A DNA stretch of 52,089 bases, taken from assembly GCA_002077045.2 (NCBI GenBank), contig KZ111144.1:1343514-1395602 (forward strand). Reading direction: 5' to 3'. The stretch comes from Rachicladosporium sp. CCFEE 5018 (taxonomy: Eukaryota > Ascomycota > Dothideomycetes > Cladosporiales > Cladosporiaceae). This document shows, piece after piece, positions 41,337-52,089 of the stretch (its first letter is position 1; the number at the start of each line of letters is the position of its first letter). The position numbers were made by a program, and so were the translations under genes. Below the pieces are notes generated by a model. It was not told where the DNA came from. It made no database searches and worked only from the letters and a program-made list of their open reading frames with translations.

Positions 41337-44300
41337 CTAGTATCGTAGCTTGCCCACCAAGCCGAATGTATATGCCGTATCCCGTTCCTGTCATCAAAGT
41401 CAGCGTTCCTGCCCTCAAGCCGTCAAATCGTCGAGGACAACTTACCGATTTCATCTGCACCATATAAACAGTCGCCCTCGCTCCCAGCACGCCTCCCTGA
41501 TGCCCAACATGGCCCTTCTCGCCATTAGCACCCACGAGCTCCTCCCATACACTAACTGCGATACCCGTCCGTGCGACGCGCTCAAAGCACGTCTCCCCTA
41601 GAGTAGCGTCGAGCAGTACCTCGCCTTGCGTCTTGCCTTGCACCACGACGCGCTTCTCTTTGCCAGTCACCCTGGGATCGGCAGGGACAGTAGGGTCGAG
41701 TCTGGGCGGAAGCAGGATGTTGAGTCGCGCAGAGCCGAGATCCCGCCATTTACCAGCTGTTTCACGTACATAGAAGCGGATCTTCATGTTCGTCAACCCA
41801 AGCGGCGTGCCCAGTCTCGGGTCGACTGGCAATGGTGTCGTAGCGCCCGAAGACAGCGAGTCGGAGTACGTTGCGCTCCTTGCGCCGCCTTCTCTTGTAC
41901 TGATGGTCGACTTGGCGATATTGAAGATCTTCCCACTTCCGCTGAATCGCCGCAGGGCCGAGAAAGCAGAGTTCATGGTCCCGATCGAGGATGCTGTGTC
42001 GGCTGCGGAGACTACACGACGCTCGCCCTTAGAACGGTAGGAACCTTTGCGAGAGGGCAGGTTGAACCAGGAGCTGCTGCTAGCGCCTCGGGCGGCGTTC
42101 CGCATGGCCATCGTCTCACCCCAGTTGCTTGTCGCCGATGGTCCACGAGCGTGCTGCAGCGCGATGTATGTTGGGTTGTTAATGCGCGCGCGATTCAGGA
42201 GATGGTAGAGTGTCTCGCAATCCTCTGGTGAGCGGGAGCGGAACATGACATTGGGAGATGTCTTGTACATCGAGTTTGAGGTTGGTGGCGAGCGGATGGA
42301 GATGTCCAGTGCTGTGCCTCGGCGGAGAGGTACCAGAGGCGTGAGTTCGAGAGCTATCAGAGGCTTGACGCCGCGGGTCGAGGGACTTTGGGTGGCGTCA
42401 GCATCCTTGGCTGAGCGTGAACCAAGAGCCAACGCCATATCGAAGGCTTCTATCAGGCCCGGAGTGACTACAATGCTACACTCGTCCGGGTGAAGGTTGA
42501 CCCAGGCCCCTGTATCGTCAGCCCACGCGAAGAGCGAGGCCACAGTCTGTGCTGCTTGACTGTCTACGACTGGCACACTGCGGTAGGGGCCTTGAGAAGC
42601 TGACTGTGATGGCGCAATCGATGCACCGGACGGAGTGTACTGCGACTGCGGCGGCGTTGGCTGCACCATTGGTGTGTAGCCACCATAGGTCGGGAAAGCC
42701 TTGAGAGGACCAAGGGTAGATATCTGCTCCGCTCCAGATTCTTCGGACGTGACTGACTCATCATCCTCAATGTCGGACAGGTTGCTGTCTTCGGATCCAG
42801 AGTCGCTAGCTGTAGAAGGCTCATACTCATGCTTCAGTGGCGAAGATGACCTGCGATGCTTCTGCAGGAACGCAGGCGTAAAGGAGGCCAGCTTGCCTGG
42901 CTTTGCCGCGTCGCCAGCTGTCTTCGCGCCAAGGTCACGTGAAGATCGCTCCTCCGGCTTTGGAGGCACCGTCTGCCGTTTCTGTAGCTTCGCTGGTGCC
43001 GACGTAAGCTCCGTCGGAACCATTATTGGCGCCGACTCTCCTCGCATGTGTCTCGATGGTTGTGGTGGCGTAGTCGGAGGCTTCTGGGCCTTTCTCAGCT
43101 TATTTACAGTTGGCATGTCCAGAGCAGGTACCGAAGAGGTCCGACGATGCATGCCCGGTCGCTGGGCTTTGGGCTTGTCGTTCTCTTCTCCACTATCATG
43201 CTCATCATCTGAGTTCGCCTGCGAGCTCGGTAGCCAGACGCTGTAGTCCTTCTTCGGTGTTGTGTAGCCGGAGCTCGTTGTCCAGTCCGCAGATACCGTG
43301 CTCGCAGTGTACTCGGTGGCAGATCTAGCATATTGCGATCTTTGGTTCATCGATGTGTCAGCGAACATCGACTTCGGTCGCTCACGCGATTGCTGGCCTT
43401 TCTCCCATGCATACTCCTCGTCTAACCCACGCGAAGCTTCCTGGGTGAGTGGGGACGATGGGGTACTCCGATAGCGCGCAGCTTTTGCTCGTTTGAGCGT
43501 CGCAGTGGCCCTCAAACCGCCCACAGTACTGTTCACGTCGCTGCCATCCCAGACCTTGGCAGAGGATCGGGCTCTTTCGCCGATGGGAATTTGAACTTCC
43601 CGCGGCATAGAGTCAGGAGAAGCGGGTGGTGCTGGCATCGCACCAGACATCTTAAGCATGTCGAAGCTCGACTTCTTCATCAGTGATGGCGGCACAGGCG
43701 ACGAAGGTAGCATGTCGAGCCACTCAGGCACAGCACCATCGTCACTGGACTGGAGCGACAGTACTTCGCGCCACTCCTTACCGTTGGGCTGTGTGCCTCG
43801 GAGCATGACTTTCATCTCGCCATTAGCTTTGCCACTGCGCGCAGAAACTGCGCTTGCAAGTACGGGAGGGAAGAGTAGCCATCGGCCAGTCGTGGAAACC
43901 TCGCAGAAGAGCAAGTCACTCGCATTGCCACGACCTGGACCATCGTCGCGAATGATGACCTCGATCTTGCAGGTGAGCTGCTGGCCACTGGAATGTCGCA
44001 TGTCAAGGTCGAAGTAGTCTCTGGCACGAACGCATCTCGTTGCGTCAATTGCAACGCCAGACAAAGGCCCCAGTGTTCGGGGATCTCGTGCTCTCGTCGG
44101 ATCAATGCCAGATGCAGCTTCGTCCTCGAGGCGCGCGCGCTCCTCATTTGAACGCTTCTTGGCTTCTTCTACCAGATCGTGGTAGGCGGCAGCGACAGCT
44201 CTGCTACCAGAGCCTGGCGTGACTTGGTCAACCGACTTGAGTGTCTTTGCCAAGTACTTGAGCCTGATCAGCGGCCGCTTCAACAGGTAGGCGACCTCCA

Positions 44301-46611
44301 CGCGCTCGCCATCGCCAGTACCCGAGACAGACCTGCCAGCAAGCCCTTTGCTATAGCTTGTTGTACGCTGCTTCTCGGCACCTTCGGCCGCTGCCAGATT
44401 GACGACAATGTCCTGGAAGCCCATTCGCCATGCTTGCAAATACTGATCGTAGATCTTTGAGGTGCTCTGGGCCCATGTTACAAGCTCGGCAGGATCGTGC
44501 ATGGGTATGCGCTTGTGTGCAGTCTTCAAACGCTCTAGTGCAACGCCCATGTTGACCACAGGCTGAGTCGCGGTAGTCTCATCTCGGCCTAAAGCTGCGG
44601 AGACGCGCCTGACTGCCGGGTCAGTCGACGGTGAGAGCACGCTCTGCAGCAGGACAGGAATGACACCATCCACGAGCGTTCTAAGCTCACGCTGGTACTT
44701 GAGCTCATCACTAGTGACTTCGTTCATGATGTCCGCAATGGTTGCCTCACCGGGTCGTGCACGTTGCGTCCGTATGCTCCGAGATGACTCGATGCCATTT
44801 CGTTCAGCTCTAGGAAGTGAGAGCACTGACATGAGGTCTGAATGCTTCGTCAACCGCCGCTTGAGCGACACCGCCCTGTGCGGATCGTCACCATCGCTAG
44901 CGTGGGAGATTATACTGCCTTCTGCGCCGAAGTCTCGTACATTGGTAAGCGTATCGGCAGAGGCAATGGTCGATAGTCGTCGGTGCGACAAGGGCTGAGG
45001 GCGAGCACCAAGTGTTCGGCTGCTCGCTCTGCCAGCCGTCGCAGGTCGATCTCGAATTTGCGGCTCTGGGCAGTGCTTCTCTGGCATAAGTATCTCGCAC
45101 AGCTCTCGGCTTTTGACCGGAGAGGTGGCCGCCCTACGAGCACCCCTACGGTGTAGGTTTGGCGACGAATTGCCAGACTGTTCCTGATCATTTGGTGCGA
45201 AGCGTGACGCCCTTTCGCTCGTTCGCCGTTGCTCTGCTCGCTCCACGTCAATCGGCGTCATGCTTGGTCTTGACCGACGCCGATCGCTGCTGCGTCGAGT
45301 CTTAACATGACTTTCGTCCGTGACTTCGCTTGTGACATCCTCGTGTCTACGCGGCGTGGATTTCCTGGAGATCGAAAGTGGCTCCGGTGCAAGTGATGGC
45401 TCCGAGAAGGGATCAGATGTAGTGGCAAGCCAGCCTTCGATACGTCCAGAGAAGATCTTCGGAGTTATCGGTGGCGCGACTGGCGTTGGCTTGACTTCAG
45501 TCTCAGCTCCTTCTGCTTCAGACTTCTTTCGAGTCGCGCGGCGCATCTCGCGAAGAGCCTCCTGTGGTGGCGAAGACCGTCTGTGTGGCTTCTCCTCAGC
45601 TGGCAAGGAGTTCCTGGGAGTCTTTTGCTTACTGAGTCCAGGACTTCCACGTGAAATGGCTTCAGGTGTGAGATCCGGTGCTGTGATAGCGGTCGATGCG
45701 CTGTGGACGGCAGACGAGTTTAAAGTGACACTGCTGCCGCCCTCCGAAGACCTAGGCTTCTTCGCAGCTTGTGCGCTCGATGTAGTGCGCTGCTTCCTTC
45801 GCACATAAATCTTCGTGCCGCTGTCTTCATAGTCGGGCGTCGCATCCCTTGGCTCTCGGGAACGAGATCGGGAGCGTGGTCGAAGTGGCTGCCTTCTAAC
45901 GGGCTCCGGTTCAGTCTCCTGCACCCAGTTCTGAATCGAAGGCGGCACCTTGAGTCCCACATTCACAACGCTCCGCTTGATGACAATCGGCTTCGGCGTG
46001 GCCTCCTTCTCCGGGCTCGGCGTGGGCAAAGTACGATCTCTCCTCCAGTGGCCGTCACTAACGACTCGCTTCTTCGGAGTGACCGCCTGCTTCACAGCTT
46101 CGTCCAGCTCGTTCGCTGCCTTACTCTTCCGTCGCACCCATGCTTTCTTCTCCAGATCCACCTCCTTCGCAGTCTTCTTTGCCTTAGTCGCATCGTCACT
46201 CGGCTTCACGCCAGAAACTGGTGTCTTCGGCTTTGTTGGTGTCTTCGGCTTGGCATCCAGCTTGACCTCAGACTCCTCCCCGTGTTCCGGCAACACTACC
46301 ACAACATCATCGTCGAGAGCAAGTGCGCCTTCCATGGCGCTTTCGTCGTCTAGCGTAACCACGACTTCATCCTGCTTCTGCGCAATGCCACCACCTGCAG
46401 CGTTCCAACCCGCTATCTTACCAGAATATTCCTGGCTTTTCTTCTTCGATAGCTGCGCGAGAGTCCCGTCCTTTCCCGACGCCTTCCTGGCGCCAGGACT
46501 TTTGGTCGCAGCATTCGCCTCGGGCATTGGCTCCTGTAAGTCCGAAGAACATCCCCAATTAGTCACTGACTCCAAAGCATGTCGCGCGCCGTGCGCCGTC
46601 ACATCAACCAT
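41337..46611 (-). CDS. Dbl-homology (RhoGEF-type) domain protein
   Basis: Main exon 41446-46611 and terminal exon 41337-41387 with a 58 nt intron (GTAAGT...GACAG, phase 0), giving 1738 aa ending ERDTAYTFGLVGKLRY. Without splicing the frame would run on into non-conserved sequence. Residues 1-620 are basic, Ser/Pro/Lys/Arg-rich and probably disordered. Around residue 630, ADIMNEVTSDELKYQRELRTLVDGVIPVLL begins a DH-like domain that runs to about 840; a PH-like region follows (ARDYFDLDMRHSSGQQLTCKIEVIIRDD, near 880-1010). Then comes another disordered Ser-rich part and a conserved C-terminal region. Such proteins activate Rho/Cdc42 GTPases in polarised growth; fungal orthologues are sometimes misnamed splicing coactivators or placed near Bud3. 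The start could also be the Met of MPEANAAT, near residue 29, behind an intron-like TTACAG. Confidence 0.85.
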
Positions 46612-47464
46612 GACCGCGACGACAGCGCGCCTTCATTTCTAACGCCATAGCACTCATATGGCATTCAAACCAACTCTTCTGAGATGTTCCCACCAAACTG
46701 ATCCCTGCAACTCCACCCAAAGCGAAAGCTTGATAACGTACCTATACCGTCGCTGCTATTGCGTCGCAACCTCCAACCGCACCTCTCCACCACTCCAATA
46801 CTGATATACAGTCTCTTCGTAACGCAAATCGTCCAGCATTATTGTTGGCGCATGGTTTGTCAAGCGTATACTTTACGGCAGCCTTCGGGTGCTACGGACA
46901 AGCAATCGGGAAGCCGTTGCTATGGAGGTTGGGCTATGTTTGCTGCGGATTTGCTCGGATCGATGTCGCGCGATAGGTGGCGAAGCAATGGATGTGATGA
47001 TATCTGCAGAATAATGCGACAACACGAAGAAAGTAACGACAGCAAGGCTTTGGAGTATGGAAGTGTGGTGGTCTGACGAAGTGTGAGATCCGGTCGAGAA
47101 AGGTAAACATTCGTCTCGAAGCTCGAACACATAGGTTACGGCACGAGCGATCCTAACCCCGGCACCCCGGCAGCCGGAGCTTGAGGCTTCACTTCATTGG
47201 TGCTTGATCGCGCCTGCCACGATGCACCGAGACATTTCGTGCAGCTCGCTGCAGGACAATGCATGAAGCGGGCAATTGACGAGATATCCGACTGAAGCTT
47301 TGCGAGTCTCTTATAGCCTCTACCTGCCACCGGTTGCGTCGGCACATACTATGAACGCCCAACGTACGGTCGCGACATGCTATGGATGCAGAGCAGCCAT
47401 GGCCGAAGCGAGACTTACATGGCATCCTTGCTTTGAGCGAGCAACGTGTTTGCACAGCAGTAGT
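46612..47464. other. Intergenic upstream of the Dbl-homology gene
   Basis: 853 bases: promoter of the Dbl-homology gene and 3' region of beta-mannosidase, both on the minus strand. Open frames of 60-105 codons overlap on both strands without recognisable motifs. Confidence 0.4.
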
Positions 47465-50087
47465 TTAAGGTTGGCCCAAGTATGCCCACTTCAGCGCCTT
47501 GTCCTGCTTTCCCAGACCCCTCACCTTCACGACATGCTCGTCACCTGGCACAATATCTAGCGCGCTATCCTCCACGAGCACACCTTCTCGCTCCTCGAAC
47601 ACCAAGCCTTTCGTAGGCTTCCTCGCAGTGACTCGGACCTGGTGGCCCTCAGCTATCACCTCCACACCGCGATCCGCAAAGTCCAGATACTTGAGCGGTT
47701 GTGGCCAATCCACGTCGCGAGACACTAGCGTGCCATCGATCCAGATCCTCGTGGCTAAGACGTGAGGCTCTGTGGCCGTGTTGTTGATTTCGCTTTCAAA
47801 CACCGGCGTCGTGCCGTTCGCGACAATGATCAGATTTTCCCACCGCTTTGCTGGCCGAATGTCTTCGCCGGTCGCGATGGAGATGTACCTCAACTCCACC
47901 GTCGCCTTGACCGCCTTCGTCCGACTACTAGCTACCCACACCTCAAATGTACTAGTCTTCGCCGGCCTCGCATGCACCACACTCCAATCATGGTGTGCCC
48001 GCTTCACAGCAACAGCTATAGGTGCCAGCACCCGTCTCATAGCATAGTAAGCCGGCTTTTTCCGCAAAAAATAGTCCACGATCGACCAACTCGTCACAGG
48101 CCAGCAGTCATTCAATTGCCACACCAGCGCGCCGCCGCAAAATCGCTTTTGTCCCCACTGTTGCCTCCACCCTCGATATCCGAACATGAGTGCCTCCGCC
48201 TGACTGAGCTGCGTGAGATGGATGAATTTCTCTAGATCCGTTTGCGAGCGGAAGTTCTCAACTAGGTACGTCGCGATCCGTCGCTCATGCCCATCGGCTT
48301 TGTTGTGGAAGTCTATCATATGACTTTGCGGGTACAGCTGTGTTGGGTCTGTGACGTAGTGCTTGATCGTGTCAATATGGGGAAACGCTTCCATGCCGAA
48401 CTCGCTGTTAAAGCGCCCGCCCAAAGTGTCGAAGATCTGGTACTTCTCCTGCGTGCCATGCCAGACGTTCCATTGGTGCATGTCGCCTACTGTCGGGTCC
48501 GAGGAGATCTTGCCGTCACCCGAGGGCGAGCCCGGGTGATAGGGAATGTGGGGCGATTGTGCGGCCACGACGTCGGGCAGGAGCTTCTCGTAGATGTAGC
48601 GGGCGGGGAAGTCCGTCTTCAGCCAGGATTGTGGATCCTTGTCCTCGTAGTCGTAGGTAAGATTGTATGATTCTTGGACTTGGTAGTCCTCGTTGTTCCC
48701 AGCGTAGATTGCCAAGCTGGGGTGGTGGCGCAGGCGCCGTGTCTGGCATGTGCACTCTTCTTCGATGGACTTGAGAATCGCAGGGAACGCTGGGTAATTG
48801 CCGCATCCGAACATAAAGTCTTGCCAGACCAGCACGCCGAGCTCGTCGCAGAGATCGTAGAATATGTCAGATTCCCAGATGCCGCCACCCCAGACTCGGA
48901 TCATAATTTGGTAGCCATCTACCATCATCTCAAGCCACTTGCGGTACCGATCATCGGAGATTCGAGGTGTGAAGCTGTCAGCAGGTATCCAGTCGGAGCC
49001 GCCACAGAAGACATCGATGCCGTTGAAGCGGAAGAAAAAGGTCTTTCCGATTTCATCAGGCTGCTGTATGAGCTCGCCTCTTCGGAAACCAGTTCGCTTT
49101 GACAGTGAGTGCAAACGGTGTTCACCTGTGGTCACAGTCGCGGTCACGGTATAGAGCGGTTGTTCGCCATAGCCATGCGGATACCATAGCTTTGGCTCGT
49201 TGACGTGGAACTCGACCGCCGCTTTGCCATCGCTGCCGACTTCTGTGGTTCCCTTGAAGACCTCAATGTCGTCAAACGAGGCGCTGAAGTTGACATGCTT
49301 CCCCGAAGCCCCTTCAACTGTAGCTGTGATTTTACCGCTGACCTTCGTGAACGTGTCATCGACCTCGTAGTCAACTCGCAGATCTTCGACGCGGGCATGG
49401 TACGTCTCGAGTCGGACAGCCTTCCAAGGTCCACACGTCGTGAGTATCGGACCCCAGTCCCAGCCACTTGATGCGATCAGCTTAGAAGCAACTACTTGCC
49501 GTTATGTTGAGAGAATCTTACAAATGATACTGCGCCTTTCTCACTGCCAATCGAGCCATGTCGCCATTGAAGCCTACCCACTCATGCTCCGGATGAGCAT
49601 CCTTAACCTTCTGCGCCTCAGCCAACGCAGGCTTCAATTCGATCTCTAACACGCTTTTCTTACCGCTGACAAGCTTGTCGGTGACATCGACTCGGTGCTC
49701 AATGAACATATTGTCGCTCTCAAGAACGACTTTGCCATCGAGCTTGACGGTCGCGTAGGTGTCGAGTCCATCGAATGCCAAGACGTGCTTCGTCCCCGGA
49801 GTCGCTGCTTGGACGGGTGGCAACGTAACTCTGTAGCTCCATGGTTTGCTACCAACCCATTCGCACTTGAGCTCGTTGAAGCCGAGGAAGGGGTCCTCGA
49901 TTCTGGTCTGCCGTCAGAAAGTTTCGAGTGTAGAGGAAGATCATGTGAACACTTACATGCCGTGGTCAAGAAGATCCAGGTGTACATTCGTAGGCACGCG
50001 AGTGGCTCTTAGCCATTCGTCTTCCGTGTCAGTCTGTCTGAACGACCATCCTGCTGTGAGCTCCTGGCTCGAAGCCGTTGTGGCCAT
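47465..50087 (-). CDS. mndB: Beta-mannosidase B (GH2)
   Basis: Three minus-strand exons: 49957-50087, 49522-49902, 47465-49466. Introns are 54 nt (GTAAGT...ACCAG) and 55 nt (GTAAGA...CAAG), both phase 2. The product is 837 aa, the usual length. The second junction restores YHFGWDWGP, a family hallmark. Further blocks: GTDYATV-like DTYATVKLDGK, FNGIDVFCGGSDWIPADSF, MIRVWGGGIWES, WQDFMFGCGNYP, AGNNEDY with the acid/base Glu near 430, NSEFGMEAFP with the nucleophile Glu near 526, and WQLNDCWPVTSW. It releases terminal beta-mannose from manno-oligosaccharides. There is no signal peptide, matching the B type that works on short oligomers and is mainly intracellular, unlike secreted MndA. Confidence 0.95.
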
Positions 50088-50522
50088 ATCGATCAAAGTA
50101 ATTGCTACTTTGGACGTAGGCGGGATTGAAGAGGCAAGGAAACAGAAACGGGCAGTTCAGCATTCACGACAGGACATCGGAACGTTCGTAGGAAGATGAC
50201 CTTACGGTACAGGTCTCTCGGGTCTTTCGGATAAATTCAGTATTCCTACGCTGTGTCATGCAGGAACGATGTGACGTTCATCATCGCAATCATGTTTACG
50301 ACGATGCTGTCCTCTCACCTGCACAGAAATACGAAGCAGTAACACGGTGGTGGAGACGGCATCGGTCGTGGATCTTCCGGTCCTGAAGCGGCAAGGCGCA
50401 ATTGGACTGAACACTCACAGTGTTATTTTACATGACACAGTCAAGTCAGAGTGGGAACAGCAAGTAACGGGAAAAGCAGCAAATGTGCGCAATGCGATTG
50501 AGCGTAGGCCGGCTGCTGACAC
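50088..50522. other. Intergenic upstream of beta-mannosidase
   Basis: 435 bases between two minus-strand genes. No regulatory site or further gene recognised. Confidence 0.4.
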
Positions 50523-52089
50523 CTATCTCCACGCCTCGTGAATGATCCTCAGCATCTTCTCCCCCTTCGGCGCCTTCGTCAAATTCTCATAACCCTTCTC
50601 AGTTACGAGGATGCAATCCTCTATCCTCACACCACCTACTGGCATGTATCGCTTCAGAACCTCCGTGTTTATGAATTTCCGATGCTTCGGATCATTGAGG
50701 AAGAACGTCTCCAGCACGAATTTGTTGAAGTACAGCCCAGGCTCGATGGTTACAATGTTGCCAGGCTCGAGTGGTGGGGTGTCTAGTGTAGCCACACCTT
50801 GCAGCGACGCAAGCCTCAGATGGAAGTGCTCCGGTCTCGAGAAATCAGGACGTGCGGCCCAGCTACTGTGGTCTTGCGCGAAAGCAGCATAAGCTTTCTG
50901 CACATCTGAGCTGGTCTGCAACCCCATGATTGCCACGACACTCTCGTCAGATACTCGGCTCTCATCGGCTTTTGATGATGGTGGGAACAGATCATGGACG
51001 TCCAAGCCAATGTGGTGACCAAGACCGTGGGGCGCGAAAGCAGTGGCAGTACCAGTGTGGAAGATCTCCATATGATCGCCTTCAAGTATACCCATGCCGA
51101 GAAGTGCATCAATAGCCATGTGGGACGCGTGCCAGTGCAAATCGACGAACTTCTCGCCAGGCCGGACGAGAGCAATGCACTCCTCTTGGATCCTTTGCAC
51201 AGCCTCATACACTGACTTAGCCTCCCCGCTAGGCCACTGCCCTGGAGAAGAATTGTTGAGCGGTATTGTGCGCGTGATGTCACTGGCATACAGATCCCAC
51301 TCGCAGCTAGCGTCTACAAGCAAGAGTTGGCTTTCGGCAAACTTGTGCTCATTCGCCATATAGTGTAAGACACCGGCTCGCGGACCGGAGCCCATGATGG
51401 GCCCATAGGCTTGCTCGTGGGCCCCGTGAGATAGACATACATCGACGAACAGACCTTCAGCCTGTGCCTCAGTATTGAGATCCTTGAGATGCGTCAGGAT
51501 CGCCTTGTGAGCTGCCGAGGAGATATCGTTCGCTTTCTGAATCAGCTCAATCTCATCTCGATCTTTGACAGCACGACAAGCGTTCATGGAGTTCTTCAAT
51601 GTCGTAGTGTCCTTATAATCGGCCATTGTAGTCAATGAGGTACCTGAGCCGAGCACCAGGATTCGGTGATCCCACGGTCGAGGAGGCTTGCATATCGTCT
51701 TGAGCTGTAAATTACGCGTTTTATTTTTGAGATACTTCGCTTGGTCGATGTCGTACTTGTCCAGCGCCTCTTCGATGGTGCTGGTCCGACCATCGTAGAA
51801 AACCCTCGAGTAGTCAATGGTCGGGAGCCACAGCGTGAGGATGTCCTTCCCGATATCGTAGGTCACATAGCAGTCTGGCTCATTGCAGCCGGTGATGTAG
51901 TAGAAATACCGGTCCTGTCGCCAGTGTCGTTTCTGATCACTGTTCGAGTAGTAGGCACTCTTCTCGCCCTCGAGTGCAATTAGTCCTTCCGACTTTCCTG
52001 TTGCCTGTGCTACTCGACGGACATGAGCTTTGGCTGGGTACTTGTTAACACCACCTTTGGAACAGAGGTTGATGGACAAGGACTCGATG
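50523..52089 (-). CDS. Xaa-Pro aminopeptidase / prolidase (M24B), 5' end outside the window
   Basis: Minus-strand frame open from the right edge to the stop at 50523, at least 522 codons; the start lies beyond 52089, as the frame is still open there. It has the creatinase-type N-terminal domain (RYFYYITGCNEPDCYVTYD) and the pita-bread metallopeptidase fold. Dinuclear metal ligands are visible: Asp in LLLVDASCEWDLYASDITRT (two Asp), His in GLGHHIGLDVHD, Glu in TIEPGLYF and Glu in GGVRIEDCI. The enzyme removes N-terminal residues preceding proline, or splits Xaa-Pro dipeptides; proline recycling in the cytosol is the expected role. It matches fungal PepP-like proteins in length and motif order. 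Confidence 0.92.
   Translation of the reverse strand, partial: IESLSINLCSKGGVNKYPAKAHVRRVAQATGKSEGLIALEGEKSAYYSNSDQKRHWRQDRYFYYITGCNEPDCYVTYDIGKDILTLWLPTIDYSRVFYDGRTSTIEEALDKYDIDQAKYLKNKTRNLQLKTICKPPRPWDHRILVLGSGTSLTTMADYKDTTTLKNSMNACRAVKDRDEIELIQKANDISSAAHKAILTHLKDLNTEAQAEGLFVDVCLSHGAHEQAYGPIMGSGPRAGVLHYMANEHKFAESQLLLVDASCEWDLYASDITRTIPLNNSSPGQWPSGEAKSVYEAVQRIQEECIALVRPGEKFVDLHWHASHMAIDALLGMGILEGDHMEIFHTGTATAFAPHGLGHHIGLDVHDLFPPSSKADESRVSDESVVAIMGLQTSSDVQKAYAAFAQDHSSWAARPDFSRPEHFHLRLASLQGVATLDTPPLEPGNIVTIEPGLYFNKFVLETFFLNDPKHRKFINTEVLKRYMPVGGVRIEDCILVTEKGYENLTKAPKGEKMLRIIHEAWR

Larger units (their letters stand above)
36492..42131. repeat. Right copy of duplicated block 2 (start of contig 3)
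   Basis: Homologous to 30781-36391. Differences include four additional minisatellite units, a 2-base deletion in the LPMO gene, absence of the small secreted gene and a 3-base deletion in the tRNase Z tail. Confidence 0.95.

Noticed and set aside
11437..42131. A true segmental triplication or mobile-element-driven duplication
   Set aside because: No element, inverted repeat or target duplication at the boundaries; boundaries coincide exactly with 100-N placeholders, which points to assembly.
45769..46642. Long plus-strand frames (194 and 230 codons) opposite the Dbl-homology gene
   Set aside because: Low-complexity Ser/Leu-rich antisense shadows of the disordered N-terminus of the minus-strand gene.

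Overview
The window reads as nuclear DNA of a filamentous ascomycete (Pezizomycotina; a Dothideomycete is my best guess, with low confidence). Genes carry short 46-85 nt GT-AG introns plus one of 176 nt. The recognisable families are typical of such fungi: a Zn2Cys6 regulator, a drug-type MFS carrier, long-form tRNase Z, GH2 beta-mannosidase, an AA11-like oxidase and small cysteine-rich secreted proteins.

The main structural fact is that the window is three contigs joined by two runs of exactly 100 N (20400-20499 and 36392-36491), and the sequence on the two sides of each gap is homologous. Bases 11437-20399 recur as 20500-29053, and 30781-36391 recur as 36492-42131. Genes are cut in mid-exon at the gaps. 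The middle contig bridges the outer two, overlapping each by several kb, and only 29054-30780 exists once. This is what uncollapsed alleles (or homeologues) of a heterozygous diploid or hybrid look like after scaffolding. A true tandem duplication is less likely. Apparent gene pairs should be read as allele pairs.

Layout. 1-4275: no recognisable gene. 4395-11922: MFS transporter (-), DUF4202 protein (+), small secreted cysteine protein (+), SRA-YDG domain protein (+), PP2C phosphatase (+). Then the twice-represented block: Zn2Cys6 regulator (-), PPxY/transmembrane protein (+), two-domain cysteine-rich secreted protein (-), tRNase Z (+). Then cupin (-), ribosomal protein S18 (-), a minisatellite, AA11-like LPMO (+), a second small secreted cysteine protein (+, middle contig only), and the 3' end of a Dbl-homology protein (-), followed by a second copy of most of these. 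42132-52089 is single copy: the rest of the Dbl-homology protein (-), beta-mannosidase B (-), Xaa-Pro aminopeptidase (-, cut by the window edge).

Housekeeping genes (tRNase Z core, S18, cupin, Dbl-homology protein, Zn2Cys6 regulator) are nearly identical between copies. Secreted or accessory genes between them are not: each has a frameshift, a nonsense codon or an absence in one copy. The most interesting biology is a small family of secreted proteins sharing a C-x14-C-x(16-20)-C-x12-C module that begins CxAQ. It occurs as one module at 7605 and 34908 and as two modules at 16961-17629, with an intron at the same place and phase. It has the features of an unnamed effector-like family.
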